Shown: piece by piece, positions 1 to 7,412 of the stretch | Layout: each line of letters opens with the position of its first letter | How positions within the stretch are numbered: position 1 is the first letter of the stretch | NCBI GenBank assembly: GCA_015143735.1 | Contig: VKHC01000479.1 | Coordinates: 1 to 11,717 of the forward strand | Length of the DNA stretch: 11,717 nucleotides | Reading direction: 5' to 3' | Origin: Synura sp. LO234KE | Lineage: Eukaryota > Sar > Synurophyceae > Synurales > Mallomonadaceae | Notes under the pieces: generated by a model | The model's input: the letters and a program-made list of their open reading frames with translations, nothing else | The model's database searches: none | What the model was told of the DNA's origin: nothing | Position numbers and translations under genes: made by a program

Positions 1-522
1 TAAATTTAATACGTTGTCCTATCTTAGTTTAACTATCGAGTGGGCAAGATTAGTAATGCCAGGATGATCTTAGCAAGAAGGACAAGGACGAATATCACAT
101 TTCTATACTCGGATACGGTACCTGCAAAAAACTCGGAAGAGTAGTATTATATGTCCCGGTTATCGAAGACTCCTGATTTGGAACATCAGTTTGATTTTGA
201 GAACAGAACTTGTTCGGCTCATTCTATTACGACTGCGAAAGTCTTTCGATTACGTTATACATATTTAATCATGAAAGTGTTGAGGTATCCTGTATCTATG
301 CAGATGTCATTTATTCCCAGGTTTACACAACCTGTAGTCAAGCGTGTTGAGCGTATACTTGACTGTAAATTGGGCGACTGGCTAGGACACATAAGAAGCC
401 GTGTTATAAGTCAGTGGAGAGACACTCAGTTCTTGGACAGATGTGGAACGAGGATACGAAAAGGGTCCTATTGCAACATCTTCCCTGAGATATTGGAATA
501 AATACGTTCATCGTCTTATTGA
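1..522. other. AT-rich stretch upstream of the integrase remnant; no supported gene
   Basis: A 116-codon open frame runs on + at 151-501, but I recognise no domain in it. Its centre contains GDWLGHIRSRVISQ (around 370-410), which loosely recalls the RLGH motif of the pre-integrase zinc-finger region of copia polyproteins. That motif would be expected just upstream of the integrase core found next. The match is too weak to call. The stretch could be the decayed 5' part of the same retroelement pol, and no protease or gag motif is visible. Confidence 0.3.
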
Positions 523-872
523 ACCGAAACCAAGTTTTTTGTCCAATATTTTGTGAAATCAAAGAATGATGTCATGATTGTTGCGCAGTAGTGGATTAAT
601 ACGGATACAAAGCCTATACGTGCTACCTACCCGGATATGGGAATGACATTTGTGCTTACTCATAGTGGAGAATTCAATTCGAAAGCGAGTCATGACTATT
701 TACTGGTCCATGATGCCTATTGTGTGCTGACGTGCTCATATACTCCAGAATATAACTCGGTTATTGAGCGTATTCTGAGAACTATAAATGAAGCTTCCAG
801 AGAATTACTAGTTCCGGCGGAATTAGGGTTATTGGCAGGGAGCACGAAAGTGCGCTGGTCACAGATATAATA
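523..872 (+). pseudogene. Decayed Ty1/copia integrase core, copy A
   Basis: In one frame from 523 the translation reads FFVQYFVKSKNDV, then a TAG stop at 589-591, then GMTFVLTHSGEFNSK, then SYTPEYNSVIERILRTINEA, ending at a TAA at 868-870. This is the layout of the retroviral-type (rve) integrase core of Ty1/copia elements: a YFVKSKNDV-like strand, a TDNGGEF block, then YTPxxNGVxER. The second catalytic aspartate should lie in the TDNG block, but His (661-663) stands there. The following Glu of the ER motif is kept (766-768), about 35 residues on, as in a D,D-35-E active site. The stop and the lost Asp make it non-functional. The alignable part ends near 872, where base composition turns GC-rich. 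The family assignment rests on motif order and spacing and is fairly secure. Confidence 0.75.
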
Positions 873-1921
873 TATTGCCCCACCCAACAGGTGGTCTCGC
901 CTAACTGCCTGGACAGGGCTTTCTAGGTGGGACGATCTGTGGACTCGACCGGCTCCATCCCCGCACAATCTCGACGACGATGACTTCCTTTCCAGGGATG
1001 GCTCCCTACTTACCATTGTCCCCGCTCGGTTGCCCTCTCTACCTACGTCTTGCTGAGAAGCCTACGACGGAGATGCTGACAGGGACAACGCACACCCAAT
1101 TCTGTTGGGGCCGACCAGACAGATCTCCGGTGACGCTCCGCCGTGTCATGAGGGCTGCATCAAGAACCTAAGAACTGGAAGAAGAGGAGCCAGGTTGCAC
1201 AGAACACCCCCAGAAGCCATGGAGCTTGCCGAACCCCCCGCGAAGGGACAACTCAGAGGCCTATGACTGTAGTTGACAGCGTAGCTAGGAATCTATGATT
1301 GACTGTCACCAGGCAGAGGAGTTTGTTTCCCTGGATGTTGTGGTAGAGTGAGATATTCGGTTAAGTCATTATGTCCGCCCTGACCCTACACCCAGAGAGA
1401 TCTGCTAAGTAGCTCATAGGGGTGCTTAGTTTGCGTGGTCTGCTGTTTGTGCCTTCCGGTGTAATCTAAGATAAGTTTCTGAAAAAAATGTAGGCTTGTC
1501 TAGGCCTGGGGGAGGCGTGGATTGCACAACAGCGACGGTGTTGGCAGAGCGCGGTGGGGGCATGTCGGGTTCAGTCAGAGTGATGCTTACCGGGCTCTGA
1601 ACCAAGAAGGAGATCTGCTCTTCTGCCGAGCTCAGCAAGTATGTCGGTGCAGTTGTTCTCTCGGGTGTTGATGGATTTGTCAGTGCAGTTTGCCTTGACT
1701 TCCGCAAGAGCAGGAGGTGCCCCAGGCGACGAACTGCTGGAATTACCCCCAGACACCAGTGAAAGAGGTGTTGGTTCGAGGACGACGGAATGGGCGGTAC
1801 CTAGCGATCAATGGGATCGAGGGCGTATGTGCTGTATTTGATCGATGGTGGTTGTAAACTGATTCAGAGGATGGCTTCCCCTATAGCGGTAAGCTCCCCG
1901 TGTCGTTGCTGCGTTTGGCCG

Positions 1922-2275
1922 CTACGTGGTACTCGAAGTCCGCAAAGTCGCAGTGCGCCCGGTCATACTGCTCATCGCGGGGACAGCGGTGGTCCGTTTC
2001 AGGGCGAGCAACCTCCACCCAAGCAGGGCAGGAAGTCCGCACGGGCCGTCAGGTTTGCTATTATGAGACCCATCCGTGTAGAGGCTCATGACTCTGGTGT
2101 CGGTGGCAAGGAGTAGGTTCTGGTTGTGTCGTGCACATTTGGATACCTGGATGGCGTCGGCTTCGTCGAGGAATCCATGAAGATGCCCGGTGGAAGAGTT
2201 GCGCAGCTGAGAATTGGCCGGGTCGTACTCTGAGTACATGCCCGGGGAGTGTTCTCGGTAGAGACGATGCCGCAC
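1922..2275 (-). pseudogene. Possible RNase H-like retroelement fragment
   Basis: The minus-strand frame of 117 codons contains the motif YTDGSHN (near 2070-2090) followed about 15 residues later by LLGW. An (S/T)DGS motif followed by a G-x-W strand is how RNase H domains of non-LTR and related retroelements often begin. The later Glu and Asp of the RNase H active site cannot be located in this frame, and the rest (many Thr and Arg residues) looks frame-shifted. I regard it as a possible degraded fragment only; chance is a real alternative. Confidence 0.25.
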
Positions 2276-2293
2276 TTTGAGCCTTTGGCAACA

Positions 2294-2659
2294 TCAACTT
2301 ACCAGGGTTGGACCAAGGGGTCGAGTACGTGCGCGCGCCCTGCCCAGATTCCAGCTCGAAGTTAATTCAGTATCGCGGACGGTGGGGTTGGGAAGACTTT
2401 GGTAGATCAGGTGCAGACGAAGTCGATGTAGGAGGGTCAGGTCGTGTATTGGAATTCTGTATCCATCTGCTTCATGATACAGCTGGAGGAGGGTAGCTGC
2501 AAGTAGGACAGAGTTCTTCTTGATGATCCTCTTCAGTAGCCGTGCACGGGTATCAGCGATGACAGGATGTGGGCATTTACAATAGATGCGATCACAGGAG
2601 TCCATGGATACGCAGAGACAGTTGGCAATGTCCCTCCAGCCGCCATGCCTCAGACACAA
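2294..2659 (-). pseudogene. Cys/His-containing open frame, perhaps retroelement C-terminal region
   Basis: This 121-codon minus-strand frame reads CLCVSMDSCDRIYCKCPHP, then ARLLKRIIKK, then a predicted helical Leu-rich stretch. The C...C-x-C-P-H-P layout followed by a basic helix resembles the zinc-binding region found after the reverse transcriptase in many LINE-like elements. It lies upstream (in minus-strand terms) of the possible RNase H fragment, which is the reverse of the usual order. The two pieces may therefore come from different or rearranged elements. No reverse transcriptase YxDD box was seen nearby. Low confidence. Confidence 0.25.
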
Positions 2660-3060
2660 TTACTCCCCACACTCCAGTGTGAACGGTCCAGATGTCTTAT
2701 CCGATGACCATGTTGCTGGATCGTCGCTTCTGGGAAGCACTGAACTCTTGCACCAAGGCAAAACGTGTTGTCACTCCAGTAGACAGTGCGCCACTAGACC
2801 GACGACTGAGGTCCCGGTCCGCAAGCCCTATCAACCGACGGGATTTATCAGTTACCGTACCGATGGGGGCAAGCGTAAACGACCAGTAGCCCGTCATGAG
2901 GCAGCCATTCACCTCCTTGGAGTTCCGGGACGAGAAGGAGGGGTAGACTGCTCTCCTCGCATCGGGCAAGGCTGGGACAGAGAGTAACTCTGGGTGCCAG
3001 AGACCGACCCAGAAGATCCATCTCTGGGGCATTTTCCATTACGACTGAAAGGTTATATTC

Positions 3061-3400
3061 CTGGGAAGTAGGGAGTAGTCTTAAAGATGATGTTGATTGC
3101 CGCTAGGTCGTGTATGCGTCGAAGAGAAGAGAACGCGTTTATTGAGCTTATTTGGTGAACTATAAATGAAGCGTCAATAGCATCACTACTTCGGGCGGAA
3201 TTACCTGAGACACTTAGAAGCATGGAAGAGCGCTGGTCAGGTATATTCTTGAATTGTTCGGACTCACCCTGAGAAATATCCTAGGAGCCTATAGAAGAGT
3301 TATTCGGGGTATGTAAATGTATTACATTTAGTCTTGTCCATGACAAACCCAAAAATCACACGAATCCGTGCATTTGTTGGATATCATGTATATATCACGT
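3061..3400 (+). pseudogene. Decayed Ty1/copia integrase, copy B
   Basis: This segment aligns base by base with copy A (about 696-872) at an offset of 2377-2378 bp, with a one-base indel near 3100. Shared stretches include TTATTGAGC, ACTATAAATGAAGC and GCGGAATTA. In frame it reads SSLKDDVDC, then (after the indel) NAFIELIW, a stop, TINEAS and LLRAELPETL. It then continues past the point where copy A ends: SGIFLNCSDSP, two stops, EPIEELFG, and after a frameshift NPKITRIRAFVGYHVYI (about 3344-3394). These match the order LPESLW, NRxPS, TPYELWFGxKP, LRVFGCxAYV of copia integrase C-terminal regions. Several stops and at least two frameshifts show it is dead. It begins where the GC-rich block ends. 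Confidence 0.7.
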
Positions 3401-4394
3401 TCGTTATCGCTTATACTCCTTGGCGGAGAAGTACTTTATTGCTGCCAATGATGCTATATTTGTCCCTACTTCTGCTCTGAATTTCTTGGTGACTAATTAA
3501 CAACCGTAAGCGTGAAGTGAATAAGATCAATTCAGAGCTTACTAATAGTGTAGGTGCCCTGGCCACCACTGGGGGTTTAATTATGTATAACCTAGCTATC
3601 TATCGGCCCCTACCCTTGTATGATATGATAAACGCAGTAATACCCGATACACCGATGATTATTCTCTCACCAATACTAGCCTTATCGGTATCATGAGTTG
3701 TGCGCGTGATTCTATCATGAATGTGACCAACTATGCGTCGGATGACGATAACGATACTGAGAAGTCTGAAACTGATGAGCTATCTACAATTGTCCAATCA
3801 AGCACTAAATGGTTGAGTCAAACTGAGAATGATGCTACACCAACTCCTCCGTCGCTCCATTTATATGCAAATAGTTCTGGAATGTTAATGAACCTTTAAG
3901 AGAGATAATATACTATGAGTGTTTAGAAAGAAAATGCCATGAGCACGCTTCGTGTACTAGATATAATAAGAAATGCGTGCCTAGAGCTATGTTATCTAGC
4001 CTGACAGCTATTTTGATTATTCAAACACTGATCAGAAGCCATTCACTTAAATTTTATCTATTAGGCATACTTTCTATTCCAATATGAACAGTTTGATGTT
4101 AACCACAAAAGGAGTAGCGACTATCCCCGTCGCTAAAACTCATGGTACTTTACGGACGTGCGTAGCCCTCCTATAGGGGTAATAAATTACGATCCGTAGC
4201 TAAAACTACTACTTCACCGGATATCAGAATTCCTCCGAGAGAAGTTGTTTATACCCAAGGCGTTGCTGACGCTGATTGTATCTATCGCCTCGACAGCATG
4301 TATATTTGTACAGAAGCTGGCTGATGTACATATGAACGGACGCTATTCTTGATACTTTACGAATGACTTGAAACACGTTTTTCGCGTTTGTTGA
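3401..4394. other. AT-rich retroelement debris; no supported gene
   Basis: No recognisable domain. On + an open frame at 3693-3899 encodes an acidic, Ser/Thr-rich stretch (SDDDNDTEKSETDELS, later NDATPTPPS). This composition and position, after the copia integrase and before where reverse transcriptase would lie, fit the disordered linker of a copia polyprotein. No reverse transcriptase motif follows. The minus-strand frame of 67 codons at 4224-4427 has no identifiable feature. The nonamer GCTAAAACT is repeated at about 4132 and 4198. The stretch is probably the decayed 3' part of copia copy B. Confidence 0.35.
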
Positions 4395-4409
4395 ATCTAT
4401 GATTACTGT
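4395..4409. repeat. 15-nt direct repeat, left copy
   Basis: ATCTATGATTACTGT is identical to 4968-4982, and similarity stops at both edges. The pair brackets a segment of quite different base composition, as a target-site duplication would. Confidence 0.6.
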
Positions 4410-4491
4410 TTCCGGAAAATCTGACATCTTAATTATAATATGTAGGCAAGGGCAGAGCCACTAAATGTCTACTAATTAAGAGCCCCCCATG

Positions 4492-4637
4492 TGCCAAATG
4501 GCAAACCCCGTGACCGAGTGGGGGTAGGGGGAGGCAGCCTCCGCCCGAGGGCGTAGGAAAGGCCTCCCCCGGGGACGGTTAGTACGCAACGACGTCCCCA
4601 ACTAGGTAGAAGGGAACGCGCGTACCACCCCCGGGGG
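4492..4637. repeat. Cluster of GC-rich inverted repeats
   Basis: Four inverted repeats follow one another. TGCCA/TGGCA is at 4492-4503 (loop 2). GGGGGAGGC/GCCTCCCCC is at 4527-4535 and 4562-4570, and encloses CGCCC/GGGCG (4542-4546, 4549-4553). GGGGACG/CGTCCCC is at 4571-4577 and 4593-4599. The 10-bp palindrome CCCCCGGGGG is at 4628-4637. All arms are perfect. Such a run could fold strongly in DNA or RNA. Its role is unknown. Confidence 0.6.
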
Positions 4638-4962
4638 AAGAACTTCCTACTATAAGACCACAGAGGGAGGTCATGACTTTCTTCTTGTACCGAAGCGGCA
4701 ACAAAACGCTGCTAACGCCAGTAGTATCAAGGGTACCATGTGGGGCACGGTGTAACACGTTGGATGCATGATGCGAAAAAACAGACCACCATTTCGACCG
4801 AGACCAGGACGGGAAAGAAGGAAACAAGCACTTGAGCGGAAATCTACCTAAGACATCAAGTTCATAGAAGAGCAGTTTAAAGGGAGACAGCCACAACCTC
4901 TCCGAGGGCTTCTCCTCCACCAAAACACTCCGGAGATCCCCGGGTAACATCTCCACAGACAC
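4579..4962 (-). CDS. Hypothetical open frame inside the repeat-bounded segment
   Basis: A 127-codon open frame starts with ATG at 4962 and fills most of the segment between the 15-nt repeats. The product would be rich in Leu, Ser, Pro and Trp (for example SWSRSKWWSVF) with short hydrophobic patches but no clear signal peptide or membrane helix. I recognise no family. The 3' end of the frame coincides with the hairpin cluster, so its last codons are GC-palindromic. An open frame of this length in GC-rich DNA can arise by chance, and no splice sites or supporting context are visible. It is listed because nothing else explains the segment. Confidence 0.2.
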   Translation of the reverse strand: MSVEMLPGDLRSVLVEEKPSERLWLSPFKLLFYELDVLGRFPLKCLFPSFPSWSRSKWWSVFSHHASNVLHRAPHGTLDTTGVSSVLLPLRYKKKVMTSLCGLIVGSSSPGGGTRVPFYLVGDVVAY

Positions 4963-4967
4963 TGTCT

Positions 4968-4982
4968 ATCTATGATTACTGT
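4968..4982. repeat. 15-nt direct repeat, right copy
   Basis: Exact copy of 4395-4409 (ATCTATGATTACTGT), marking the right edge of the 558-bp segment. Confidence 0.6.
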
Positions 4983-5865
4983 AATAAAAAAATTATTTTG
5001 GCTGGTGCTTTTGCATCTGGTGCGGCCTGTTGGGTTCTCATCTCCATGTCATCTTACGTCAGCACACAATAATAGTTGTCTTTGTGTTGGGATCCTTGTT
5101 TTCTTTGCCTTATACTACATAGTCCTCGTGAGCGATCGCTCGCTCGCAGCCAAGCAAATATTCCTGCAACGTCCCTCCCCCAAATCCCAATCAGTCAGTA
5201 CCCTCATACTATGTCGTCATCTATTAGTCGGGGATTCAGATTATGCTATTCTGTCCGCCCATACAAGCTAATACTGCCTCCTCTGGGTAGCCTAGTAGAA
5301 TTTATTTACCACCAGCTGAGGACGAGGAATACCTACTACCACTGCCTTGACACCGGTAATATGAAATTATTCGATTTTTGACGTACCTCTAAGCGATTTG
5401 GTAGTATAGAAAGGTTACGCGATATTATTTAAGGTTTACTAGGAAGTTCACGAATAGGTTTGGTTTCGCTATATCCTAGCTAGTATTTCAGTCGATTTCC
5501 ATACTCTCGATCACTCTTCCAGCAAGCGGCTCATTGCGAAGAAAAAGCCATACTTCTTGAATGTGAAAATAAATGCAAGCATCAATATTCCAACACAACA
5601 AGAGATTTTCGGCGAGCTGCGGGGATGGATACATTACGATGGAATCGTATATTTTATCGTATCCACATTTCAGCCATTCCGGTTACCAGCCAACCCACAC
5701 CACCCACCAACTACGGGAAGAATATATCACGGGCACCAATCTGCCCATTAAGAAATACTGAAAACAAAGTAAGTTGAAGCTCAAACAGGATAAGAGAAGA
5801 ATAAGGAACCCGTATTAGTACTTTCATTGTACGCCAGGTAGATGGATAACCGTCGCAGTCTGCAG
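4983..5865. other. Intergenic stretch downstream of the kinase; no supported gene
   Basis: Overlapping + frames (4972-5271, 5076-5381, 5557-5751, 5573-5761) compete with one another, and none shows a domain. The first has two hydrophobic runs (KKLFWLVLLHLV and GILVFFALYYIVL) that could look like membrane segments but lie in simple T-rich DNA. The middle (5085-5595) has LTR-like ends and is listed separately. The kinase 3' end on - would fall in 5760-5865, where I see no AATAAA on that strand. Confidence 0.4.
5085..5595. mobile_element. Possible solo LTR with TGTTGG...CCAACA ends
   Basis: The segment begins TGTTGGGATCC and ends AATATTCCAACA, giving perfect 6-bp inverted ends of the TG...CA type usual for copia LTRs, at a typical LTR length of 511 bp. 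The flanking pentamers (CTTTG and CAACA) do not match, so there is no target-site duplication. No clear purine tract precedes it and no convincing primer-binding site follows. Six-base termini can occur by chance, so this is only a candidate, made more plausible by the copia fragments nearby. Confidence 0.25.
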
Positions 5866-7239
5866 CTACGTTGCTTCTGGGCTGATAACCATGTCTGCAT
5901 TTTGTTGATTTCGATTTGCCATCAGGTTGTGAATTCGGTTCGCTGCTATGACCTGAGACAATTGAATATGAGTCAAGCCATGTGACCGTTACGACACGTA
6001 TACAGGTTAGAATACTGTTGGATAGTAAGACCCAGGACTTACCGCACGGACTGCAGCTTTAAGCTTTTTGGTTCCCGCGTATTTCTTGAGTGTGGCGAGA
6101 TTTGTGTCCAGATTGCGGCCTTCTAGATCTTTCGCGTCCACCTTAATCTGGTGGAGAGGGTGGGGGGGGGGACGAGGTGGGGCGTGGGGAAGAACGGGTG
6201 AAGGAAGTTAGACAGCGTCCCAATCGATGTCAAGAATGTACAATTTGAAATACGAAATAAAGAGGAGAATAAAGTTATCAATATCTTACCCAAGCATGGT
6301 TGAGGGCCTCCTCCGCGGTTAGCCTTCTAGAAGGGTCGACCACGAGCAGTTTCGTGATCAAGTCTTTCGCTTCCGCTGAAACCGCCGACCAATACTCTTC
6401 ATGGAACTCATAGTCCGCTCGTTTAATCTTTCTAAACAGCCTGTGTTGGTTGTCGTCGTCAAAAGGAGGATATCCACCTAAGAGGATGAAGGTGATCACC
6501 CCAATCGACCACATATCAACGGGTTTTCCGTATTCCTCATTATTTAAAATTTCCGGAGCCACGTAGTTCGGTGTGCCACATTGTGTGTTTAACATGGACC
6601 GTTCGGTCGAGACAGCGAATCCAAAGTCCGCGAGTTTGATGTCTGCATCATCATCTGTGCTTGCCAATAAAAGATTCTCTGGTTTAAGATCTCGGTGCAC
6701 AATATTCGAATTATGGCAGTAGAGTATCGCGTTCAGAAGACAGTTCACTAAATCTCTGGCGTCCCTTTCATTATAACAAGTTTTCTGTACGATTCTATCG
6801 AAGAGTTCTCCCCCTTCCATGAATTCCATAACAAGATAGTAACAGTCAGGTTCCTCAAAGAAATCCACGCACTTAACAATATTCCGATGATCTAGTCTCC
6901 GTAGTATTTCGACTTCTTGTTTCAAAGCGATTTCGTCCTCATTCGGGAGTTGTTTCCGGCTAATACATTTTATTGCGACGAGTTGTTTTGTGACCTTGTT
7001 GCGTCCTTTCCGGACGATGCTAAAAGCGCCTTTTCCAAGCTGAAGCATAGAAAAAAGAAAAGGCTACATGAGTGGAATTTCTATAAATCTGAGTGATAAG
7101 GCTTAACCTCTTCATGAAATTCGTATATATTATAAATCGACTTAGGATTCTTAGTTGACCCTCGTTTCGATCCACTAATTCTCGAAGAATTCTGTCCTCC
7201 ACTCATAATGCTACCTTTCGAGCTTTGAGCGCAGCCCAT
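5866..7239 (-). CDS. CaMKI-like protein kinase with acylated N-terminus, 4 exons
   Basis: Ser/Thr kinase of the CAMK group; family knowledge predicts Ca2+/calmodulin-activated phosphorylation. Exons on -: 7239-7108, 7039-6290, 6147-6043, 5952-5866 (stop TAG), giving 357 aa. All joins keep frame, and the introns (68, 142, 90 bp) are GT-AG. The join EFHEE|LGKGAFS restores the usual glycine loop (45-53). Also visible are VAIK Lys68, helix-C Glu86, HRDLKPEN with Asp161, DFG 182-184, a Thr at 196 matching the CaMKK target of CaMKI, and APE 205-207. Residues 314-340 (LKKYAGTKKLKAAVRA onward) align with the autoinhibitory, calmodulin-binding helix of CaMKI. The start is the first ATG after an in-frame TAA. 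It gives MGCAQSS, fitting N-myristoylation (Gly2, Ser6) and palmitoylation (Cys3), so membrane anchoring is inferred. A later ATG (7206) would lose this signal. All catalytic residues are present, so it is probably active. No calcium-binding EF-hands are visible. Confidence 0.92.
5953..6042 (-). other. Kinase intron 3
   Basis: Donor GTAAGT and acceptor CTCAG, 90 bp, phase 0. It splits the predicted calmodulin-binding helix between KLKAAVRA and VIAANRI. Confidence 0.85.
6148..6289 (-). other. Kinase intron 2, with C10 tract
   Basis: Donor GTAAGA after the HAW codons at the end of the kinase domain; acceptor CCACCAG. The 142-bp intron has a long pyrimidine tract including ten consecutive C (G10 on + at 6162-6171). 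On + the runs GGG, G10, GGGG and GGGG between 6158 and 6189 form a G-quadruplex-capable motif. Confidence 0.85.
7040..7107 (-). other. Kinase intron 1
   Basis: Donor GTTAAG and acceptor GCTTCAG after a T-rich tract, 68 bp, phase 0. The apparent start MLQ of the long kinase open frame lies in this intron and is not used. Confidence 0.85.
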
Positions 7240-7412
7240 TAGTTATGAGTCTGTACTTCTACGTTACTGAGACCTGGATTCGCACTGATTTTTATCAGAT
7301 TTACACTCTCATGTGTCGGTTAAAACAACACTGTCATAGGCACAGACAGTAGGTTGAGCAATTCGAAAAATGCCTAAAAATTTTGGTTGACTTTTCTGCT
7401 AACGGCTCGAAA
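7240..7412. promoter_or_regulatory. Shared divergent promoter region
   Basis: The 173 bp between the kinase start (7239, -) and the first plausible ATG of the next gene (7413, +) must hold both promoters if the gene models are right. It is AT-rich, with no clear TATA box or recognisable factor site. Close divergent spacing suggests, but does not prove, co-regulation. Confidence 0.45.

Larger units (their letters stand above)
873..3060. mobile_element. GC-rich block between two copia fragments; probably degraded mobile DNA
   Basis: Base composition rises abruptly at about 873 and falls again at about 3060, exactly between the two copia integrase copies. Open frames of 60-133 codons occur on both strands and overlap one another, and none is a convincing intact gene. 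On + the frame at 977-1267 is open apart from one TGA. On - the frames at 1426-1707 and 1571-1756 are Ser/Pro/Thr-rich and resemble disordered gag-like protein without any recognisable motif. A TATATT hexamer occurs at both edges (near 869-876 and 3052-3058), which could be a target-site duplication or chance. The simplest reading is one or more old elements inserted among copia debris. No intact enzyme can be named. Confidence 0.4.
4410..4967. mobile_element. Repeat-bounded 558-bp segment, putative non-autonomous insertion
   Basis: The segment sits between two exact copies of a 15-nt direct repeat. After about 70 AT-rich bases it becomes GC-rich, with several strong inverted repeats (4492-4503, 4527-4570, 4571-4599, 4628-4637). 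It has no terminal inverted repeats that I can find and no poly-A tail, so a DNA transposon or a simple SINE is not clearly indicated. A minus-strand open frame occupies most of it. It may be an unrecognised non-autonomous element; a chance repeat pair is the alternative. Confidence 0.4.

Noticed and set aside
717-1016. Minus-strand 99-codon frame
   Set aside because: It crosses the junction between the copia remnant and the GC-rich block and is antisense to the integrase; no domain.
4972-5381. Overlapping + frames with hydrophobic stretches, possible small membrane protein
   Set aside because: Three frames compete in T-rich DNA, the hydrophobic runs follow from base composition, and no motif or splice support was seen.
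7040-7048. ATG at 7048 as the kinase start (MLQLGKG)
   Set aside because: These codons lie in intron 1. Splicing to exon 1 gives the conserved EFHEELGKGAFS.
7020-7202. Minus-strand 60-codon frame overlapping the kinase N-terminus
   Set aside because: It is out of frame with the kinase and reads through the first intron. The spliced kinase model explains the region better.
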